A DNA stretch of 10,428 nucleotides from Acidobacteriota bacterium (GTDB taxonomy: Bacteria; Acidobacteriota; Blastocatellia; Pyrinomonadales; Pyrinomonadaceae), in the NCBI GenBank assembly GCA_023415725.1, contig JAEZJR010000039.1:1-10428 (forward strand). The letters are read 5' to 3'. Shown in pieces: positions 7,001 to 10,428 of this stretch. The position numbers and the translations under genes are program-made. Within the stretch, counting starts at the first letter, position 1. The number at the start of each line of letters is the position of its first letter. The notes under the pieces were generated by a model. That model did not search any database and was not told the origin of the DNA. It worked only from the letters and a program-made list of their open reading frames with translations.

Positions 7001-8184
7001 TTGCCGTCCGTGACGTTAAGGCCGTCGTTGATCCACCCGAGATTATTGAAATTATACGGGGCCTCGTTGCCGATCAGCGTGATGCTTGCGCGATTTGATA
7101 AAGTGCCCTGCGTGCCGAGAGATGGACTGATCGGCCCGGGCGTCAGCGGGGCCGGATTTTCGGCAACATTGATCATCGAATTCGGATTCGCGTATACGCT
7201 GTAAGTTGCCGGTTGTGTTTGGTCCGAAGTTATGTTCTTTCTCCACAAAATCTCTCCGGTTTCCGCTTCGACCACGAAGTAGTACGCATTGACCGGTTCC
7301 CATACCAAGACTTCCCATGCGGGGATCACGACTCCGGGCTCAGTCTGGAAATAGGTCTTTTCAGCGGTGGGGGAAAAGTCCGATTGTCCGAACCGCACTT
7401 TATTAGAGTTCTTTTCGTCTGGCTCGGCCCTATGCTCAGCTCCTCGCGTCCGGCCGCCCAAGTTTTCGATGGCGGCCTCAAGCGCCCTTTCCGGGACACC
7501 AAAGTTTGTTGGAGCGTCATTACCGAAGCCGGCAGCCAAACCGTTCACTAAGCGCACCAGTTCACCTTTATTCGAAAAACCGGCCCGAACCTCGCCAGCG
7601 AAAACCGGAACACCGTTGATCTTCTGCTGAAGTCGGACGAACGACATGCCTCCTTCCGGATTTTGGTAATCCGCCACGGTTTCCAGTTGATCGAGTTCCT
7701 GATGGGCGACTCCGAAAAGGTCGGCATTTTCGGCGACAAACGATCTGACCGTTTCCGCCCGCGACTGCCCGAAATTTCTCACGAGGACACCCTTGCCTTG
7801 TGAAACGTCGGGAGAGATCACTTCCGGTCGGCCTTGGTTCGGCTCCCAATCGACCTTAAGGTTTCTGACACGTCCTTTTAGATCCTCTTCGCCCCTAACA
7901 AAGCGTTCACGCAGGTCTGCAACGTCGCTGGCTGATCTACCGTACCTGGCTCGTAAATCCGCGATCTTCTGATGAGCAGCCTTATCTCTGCGGATGTCGT
8001 AATTCCTTAGATCATCGTCCTGAGAGGTCTGGCGGGCATTTGAGCCTTTGCCAATGGACTTGCCGGAATTCTGGGCCTCCGAAACGAAGAAGGCAGGGGC
8101 GACAAAAAGGGCCGCTGCGAACGCAAGAGCGATAAACGTCAAGAGAGTTCCGTTACGGGAACCTTTCGGGGATTTGGAACGCAT
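4075..8184 (-). CDS. Secreted M36 (fungalysin-like) zinc metallopeptidase with FG-GAP repeats
   Basis: 1369 residues. Domains in order: a basic N-terminus and hydrophobic signal peptide, cut probably after Ala37; a charged helical stretch at about 55-105; an FTP-type propeptide at about 110-215, followed by a PepSY-like segment to about 315; and the M36 catalytic domain at about 330-775. That domain has HELTH at 572-576 (His572 and His576 zinc ligands, Glu573 catalytic) and GMGEGWGDF, whose Glu599 is the third ligand. After it come a beta-sandwich-like module (about 800-902), a jelly-roll/MAM-like module (about 905-1090) and six FG-GAP/VCBS-type repeats (1103-1365). All key M36 residues are present. 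In this family the propeptide keeps the enzyme inactive and is removed after export. The C-terminal modules probably bind surfaces, polymers or calcium. The start is supported by AGGAG 11 nt upstream and by the signal peptide directly at the N-terminus. Its role is probably extracellular protein breakdown. There is no sortase or type IX sorting signal. It is transcribed alone. Confidence 0.94.
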   Translation of the reverse strand: MRSKSPKGSRNGTLLTFIALAFAAALFVAPAFFVSEAQNSGKSIGKGSNARQTSQDDDLRNYDIRRDKAAHQKIADLRARYGRSASDVADLRERFVRGEEDLKGRVRNLKVDWEPNQGRPEVISPDVSQGKGVLVRNFGQSRAETVRSFVAENADLFGVAHQELDQLETVADYQNPEGGMSFVRLQQKINGVPVFAGEVRAGFSNKGELVRLVNGLAAGFGNDAPTNFGVPERALEAAIENLGGRTRGAEHRAEPDEKNSNKVRFGQSDFSPTAEKTYFQTEPGVVIPAWEVLVWEPVNAYYFVVEAETGEILWRKNITSDQTQPATYSVYANPNSMINVAENPAPLTPGPISPSLGTQGTLSNRASITLIGNEAPYNFNNLGWINDGLNVTDGNNVQAGPDRDCFIIQSTGLCNTVPNGTTKLPNQGVDSPVTGSSFRNFTYEYDPAPGTQAPGSEPLAAGSVPGECNLDPPVTEFQKGAVTQLFYITNRYHDEMYRLGFTEAAGNFQHDNFGRGGFGNDRVSAESQDCTGANNANFSTPPDGNRGRMQMYIFSGPTPARDGSLDADIVIHELTHGLSNRLHGNSAGLATNMAGGMGEGWGDFYAHAMLSEPSDPINGIYPTGGYSTFSAAFPDNYYYGVRRFPKAVMAFTGGPNNRPHNPLTFADIDSTKMNLNDGAFAPQFTGTADQVHAAGEVWSTMLWEVRAKFVTRLGWSVGNRRILQFVTDGMKLSPISPTFVDGRDAIIAAALANGTAEDVRDIWEGFAIRGLGASASVTSVGSGGGTARVVEAFDMPNLMQSPAISVSDSTGDNDGFAEPGEAVLITVPLTNKTGQTATNVTATIVGGGTVAYGTIANNGTASNQIPYTIPGNITCGAAHDITINVNSSIGPVSFVRTLILGTPVTTFTEKFDSVTAPAIPAGWAVATEQNGSSFITSTNVVESAPNSAFAVDPSTVGGGTTLTSPSIPITAGGAVLTFRNRYNTEAGWDGGVLEISIDGGAFQDILVAGGAFIQNGYNGVLGESTNNPLNNRSAWNGNSNGFITSIARLPASAAGKNIRLQWRFGADNNTVGPGANPGWNIDNISVAGQYTCSSSSIRNARSDFDGDGRTDISVYRPQTGVWYMLGSTSGIFAYQFGAGSDAPVPADYDGDGTTDVAVYRPGQQSVFWILRSNGFTVSAHSWGTNGDLPVVRDYDGDRSADIAVYRPSTGAWYVLNSSGGAFAVGYGQPGDIPIAGDFDGDGRADQSVYRNGTWFTLKSSGGTSSLTWGSATDKPVPADYDGDGKEDFAVYRPSNGAWYVLRSSDFATRAVQWGVSDDQPVPGDYDGDGKADYAIYRSGDWWILGSTSGIMAVRFGAATDTPTPQSYIP
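4078..4878 (-). repeat. Six FG-GAP/VCBS-type repeats encoded in the protease gene
   Basis: Six tandem units of 42-46 residues begin at Asp1103, 1147, 1193, 1237, 1279 and 1324. Each opens with a D-x-D-G-D-x-x-x-D calcium-loop-like motif, then typically V/I-Y-R-P-x-x-G-x-W-Y-x-L, a short variable stretch, and W/F-G-x-x-x-D-x-P-V-P. Unit 3 has Arg in place of the second Gly of the loop. Unit 4 is shorter, having lost the P-S-T-G turn. The last unit ends with the gene at TPTPQSYIP. Six blades approach the number for a closed beta-propeller, with the terminal strand perhaps supplied by the preceding linker or final segment. The propeller idea is inference. Confidence 0.85.
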
Positions 8185-8195
8185 TAGGGTCTGTA

Positions 8196-8200
8196 CTCCT
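8196..8200 (-). promoter_or_regulatory. Ribosome binding site of the protease gene
   Basis: AGGAG on the minus strand lies 11 nt before the ATG at 8184. The spacing is a little long, but there is no better site and the signal peptide begins right after this ATG, which supports the chosen start. Confidence 0.65.
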
Positions 8201-8228
8201 ATTCTGGGGTGAACGGGCGGGAGCCATT

Positions 8229-8238
8229 TAGGCGCCTA
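8229..8238. promoter_or_regulatory. Perfect 10-bp palindrome TAGGCGCCTA in the protease leader
   Basis: TAGGCGCCTA is fully self-complementary and lies about 45 nt upstream of the protease start codon, downstream of the proposed promoter. It could be an operator for a roadblock repressor, but one 10-bp palindrome in 300 bases is weak evidence. Confidence 0.25.
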
Positions 8239-8250
8239 TTCGTCTAATAA

Positions 8251-8287
8251 ACTCCTAAAAAAGCCATTCTCGAAGCTTTTCGGGAGT
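8251..8287 (-). other. Imperfect hairpin in the protease mRNA leader
   Basis: On the minus strand ACTCC and AAAAGC in the 5' arm pair with GCTTTT and GGAGT in the 3' arm. A small internal mismatch separates the two stem parts, and the loop is TTCGAGAATG. The 3' arm contains a short T-run, so the structure resembles a weak attenuator. It lies about 70-100 nt before the start codon. Function is inferred only. Confidence 0.3.
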
Positions 8288-8427
8288 CGGGTTGCGCCGC
8301 GTTCGGGTGGACAGTTCGGGCAGGGCAAGAACGCGGTAATCCAACCGCTGGGTACTCGCGTCTAACCTACTTCGTTGAAGCAACGGCTGACTAGTTTGCA
8401 ATGGGTGCGGGGAACCGCCAGAATACA

Positions 8428-8456
8428 ATAATCACAGAGTATAATACGGCTGTCAA
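8428..8456 (-). promoter_or_regulatory. Sigma70-type promoter for the protease gene
   Basis: On the minus strand a perfect TTGACA (8451-8456) is followed by a 17-bp spacer and GATTAT (8428-8433), which matches the -10 consensus at four of six positions. The -10 box is preceded by TGT, an extended -10 motif. Transcription would begin near 8421, giving a leader of about 235 nt before the protease ATG. Confidence 0.6.
8440..8445 (+). promoter_or_regulatory. TATAAT -10 box for dinG
   Basis: A perfect TATAAT lies about 50 nt before the dinG ATG, so transcription would begin near 8452 with a leader of about 44 nt. No good -35 hexamer is found 16-18 bp upstream. The box sits inside the spacer of the opposing protease promoter, so the two should not be occupied at the same time. 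Confidence 0.5.
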
Positions 8457-8495
8457 CGCCATTTAAAGCCCTTTTTTTCGAACAATTTCGCCCCG

Positions 8496-10428
8496 ATGCA
8501 GGACATCTTTGGACCCGATGGGTTGATCGCCCGGTCGCACAAGCATTACGAATATCGCGAAGGCCAGGTGAAGATGGCCGAGAAGGTCGCCGAGGCCCTC
8601 GAAAACAAGCGCCATTTGATCGTAGAGGCGGGGACCGGGACGGGCAAAACGCTTGCCTATTTGATTCCCGCTATCGCGGCCGCTACGCGAGAAAAAAAGC
8701 GGATCATCATCGCCACGGGGACCAAGAACCTTCAGGAACAATTGATGGAGAAGGACATCCCCTTTCTCCAGAAGATCCTGCCGAAAAAATTCTCGGCCGC
8801 CTATATGAAAGGCCGCGGGAATTACGCCTGCCTTTACCGCATTCAAAAAGCGGAGCACCAGCCGATACTGGACGGCATCGGGCAGATAGATCAGTTCGAC
8901 GCGGTGCGACGGTGGTCCTACGAGACGCAGACAGGCGACAGACGGGAACTCGTCGACCTGCCCGAAGACCTCTCGTTCTGGAACCGCATAAACGCCCGAG
9001 GCGACGTTTGCGTGGGGCAGAAGTGCCCTGAATTCGAGCCCTGCTTCATCACGCGCATGCGGTCGCGAGCTGAGGACGCGGACATCGTTATCGTGAATCA
9101 CCACCTGTTCTTCGCGGACCTAAGCGTGCGGGGGAACCAGTTCGGACGGGTGATCCCTGATTATGCGGCGGTGATATTCGACGAAGCCCATTTGATAGAG
9201 GACGTGGCCTCTGATTATTTCGGCTTCCAGGTGTCGAGTTTCCAACTCGAGGAACTCGTTCGGGACACTGATACCTTGCCTATCACGGACCCGCTCGTGA
9301 CACGGGACGTCACCAAGGTCGCGGCGAAAATACTGGGGCTCTCGGACCAGTTCTGGCTCAAGTTCACGCAGGCACGGTTCGACGGGAGGTACGAGCTTAC
9401 GCAGGACCTCTTCTCGTATCGCGACCGCGGCGGCGGCGACTTGCGGCCGACACCTCTGGGTGAGGTGTATCTGGCTTTGGACGGGGCCCTCGGGAGCCTC
9501 GCCTCGACTCTCGACCCACTTGCCCCCGACAGCCCTGAGATCGACAGCCTCGTGAGGCGGGCACGGCAAGCCAGATTTGACCTGGACTTCATCTCGACGC
9601 AGACGGAGCAGAATTACGTTTACTGGCTGGAGAAACGCGGGAAGGGGCTGTTTTTGCGGGCTTCGCCGGTGGACGTTTCGGAACTCTTGAGAGAGAAGCT
9701 CTTCGAGAAGGTGGATAGCTGCATCCTGACCTCGGCGACGCTTTCGAGCAGCGGCTCGTTCAATTTCGTAAGGGAGCGGCTCGGGCTGGACACGGCGAAA
9801 ACCTCGGGCTTTTCAGCGCCATCGTCGTTCGATTACGAGAGCCAGGCGATCCTCTACCTTCCGAAGGCGATGCCGGACCCGAGGTCGCAGGAGTTCACGC
9901 AGCTCGCGGCGGGCGAGATCATAAAGATACTCGACGTCACCGAAGGGCATGCTTTCGTGCTGTGCACGAGCAACCAGTCGATGACGGCCCTTTATGAGCT
10001 TGTCTCTTCGAGGGTGAATTACCCATGTTTCGTGCAGGGTTCGATGACGAAGGCCGGGCTGATCGAGCGCTTCCGCGAGACACCGAACGCCGTGCTTTTC
10101 GCAACGTCCAGTTTTTGGCAGGGAGTCGACGTGCAGGGTGAGCAGCTTTCGTGCGTGATCATCGACAAACTGCCGTTCGCCGTCCCGAGCGACCCGGTCG
10201 TCGCGGCGCGTTCGAGGTTCATCGATGAAAGCGGCGGGCGATCGTTCTTCGATTACAGCGTACCGCAGGCGGTCATAACTCTAAAGCAGGGGATCGGGCG
10301 GCTCATCCGCAGCCGAACGGACCGGGGCGTGATCGCGATACTCGACCCGCGAATAAAAACCAAAGGCTACGGCCGCGATTTCCTCCAAAGCCTCCCCCGG
10401 ATGCGGATCACCTCGAACCTCTCCGACC
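8496..10428 (+). CDS. dinG: DinG-type iron-sulfur ATP-dependent DNA helicase, 3' end cut by window
   Basis: 644 codons run from the ATG at 8496 to the window edge without a stop. Visible superfamily 2 motifs: an N-terminal Arg/Gln region (YEYREGQVKMAEKV), Walker A EAGTGTGKT at 44-52, motif Ia ATGTKNLQEQL at 73-83, DEAH at 229-232, TSATLSSSGSF opening helicase domain 2, FWQGVDVQG, and motif VI QGIGRLIRS at 598-606. Four cysteines (112, 172, 177, 183), the last three spaced C-x4-C-x5-C, match the iron-sulfur domain of DinG/XPD enzymes. The family unwinds DNA 5'-to-3', acting on R-loops, D-loops and damaged forks. There is no N-terminal exonuclease domain. No clear Shine-Dalgarno precedes the ATG, but the conserved Arg/Gln region right after it supports this start. 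Only the extreme C-terminus should be missing. A YoaA-like paralogue name is possible. Confidence 0.93.
   Translation, partial: MQDIFGPDGLIARSHKHYEYREGQVKMAEKVAEALENKRHLIVEAGTGTGKTLAYLIPAIAAATREKKRIIIATGTKNLQEQLMEKDIPFLQKILPKKFSAAYMKGRGNYACLYRIQKAEHQPILDGIGQIDQFDAVRRWSYETQTGDRRELVDLPEDLSFWNRINARGDVCVGQKCPEFEPCFITRMRSRAEDADIVIVNHHLFFADLSVRGNQFGRVIPDYAAVIFDEAHLIEDVASDYFGFQVSSFQLEELVRDTDTLPITDPLVTRDVTKVAAKILGLSDQFWLKFTQARFDGRYELTQDLFSYRDRGGGDLRPTPLGEVYLALDGALGSLASTLDPLAPDSPEIDSLVRRARQARFDLDFISTQTEQNYVYWLEKRGKGLFLRASPVDVSELLREKLFEKVDSCILTSATLSSSGSFNFVRERLGLDTAKTSGFSAPSSFDYESQAILYLPKAMPDPRSQEFTQLAAGEIIKILDVTEGHAFVLCTSNQSMTALYELVSSRVNYPCFVQGSMTKAGLIERFRETPNAVLFATSSFWQGVDVQGEQLSCVIIDKLPFAVPSDPVVAARSRFIDESGGRSFFDYSVPQAVITLKQGIGRLIRSRTDRGVIAILDPRIKTKGYGRDFLQSLPRMRITSNLSD

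Larger units (their letters stand above)
8185..8495. promoter_or_regulatory. Divergent control region between protease and dinG
   Basis: This 311-base gap has no gene. It holds promoter signals near its right side, a leader of about 235 nt for the protease with several inverted repeats, and only about 44 nt before the dinG start. Small palindromes visible are CGTTG/CAACG around 8373-8385, TAGGCGCCTA at 8229-8238, and an imperfect hairpin at 8251-8287. The minus strand also contains a 7-codon ATG-to-TAG mini-frame inside that hairpin region, which I do not call a gene. Confidence 0.6.

Noticed and set aside
8260..8287. Mini-frame of seven codons in the protease leader as a leader peptide
   Set aside because: Seven codons with no run of a regulatory amino acid and no strong ribosome site; chance is the simpler explanation.
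8463..9569. Two long minus-strand open frames antisense to dinG (8463-9104 and 9120-9569)
   Set aside because: The plus strand encodes a helicase with every expected motif in order. The antisense frames show no family features and are shadows.

Overview
This window holds ordinary chromosomal genes from a GC-moderate (roughly 55-60% G+C by eye) Gram-negative bacterium. The best guess for the host is an acidobacterium of the Blastocatellia/Pyrinomonadales kind. That guess is an inference. It rests on the M36 protease carrying C-terminal repeats with D-x-D-G-D-G and V-Y-R-P motifs, a combination I associate with that group, and on the pil operon style. No marker gene in the window proves it.

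Layout. (1) Positions 50-3218 on the + strand carry the distal half of a type IV pilus assembly operon in the canonical order pilO, pilP, pilQ. pilM and pilN would be expected just left of the window. PilO and PilP should form the periplasmic alignment subcomplex linking the inner-membrane platform to the outer-membrane secretin PilQ. The operon ends at a strong intrinsic terminator (3298-3329). (2) Positions 3330-4026 are about 700 bases with no convincing gene. They contain an inverted repeat and a stretch that could be a decayed minus-strand coding fragment, at low confidence. (3) Positions 4075-8184 on the - strand encode one very large secreted protein of 1369 residues. It has a signal peptide, an FTP-type propeptide, an M36 (fungalysin-like) zinc metallopeptidase domain with HELTH and GMGEGW motifs, two beta-sandwich-like modules and six FG-GAP/VCBS-type repeats. 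It ends at a perfect, bidirectional-looking terminator (4027-4058). (4) Positions 8185-8495 are a divergent control region. A good sigma70-type promoter faces left, towards the protease, with a leader of about 235 nt. A TATAAT box facing right lies inside its spacer. (5) From 8496 to the right edge runs a DinG/XPD-type iron-sulfur DNA helicase, truncated only at its C-terminus by the window end.

The units look functionally independent: pilus export, a secreted protease and a DNA-repair helicase. The protease and helicase are linked only by their shared divergent promoter region. I found no insertion sequence, CRISPR array, tRNA, rRNA, phage gene or clearly new multi-gene system. The most worthwhile leads are the cysteine-free PilP, the compact PilQ with a Ser/Gly linker, the Pro/Ala-rich tails shared by all three Pil proteins, the overlapping divergent promoters with a structured protease leader, and the unexplained intergenic stretch.
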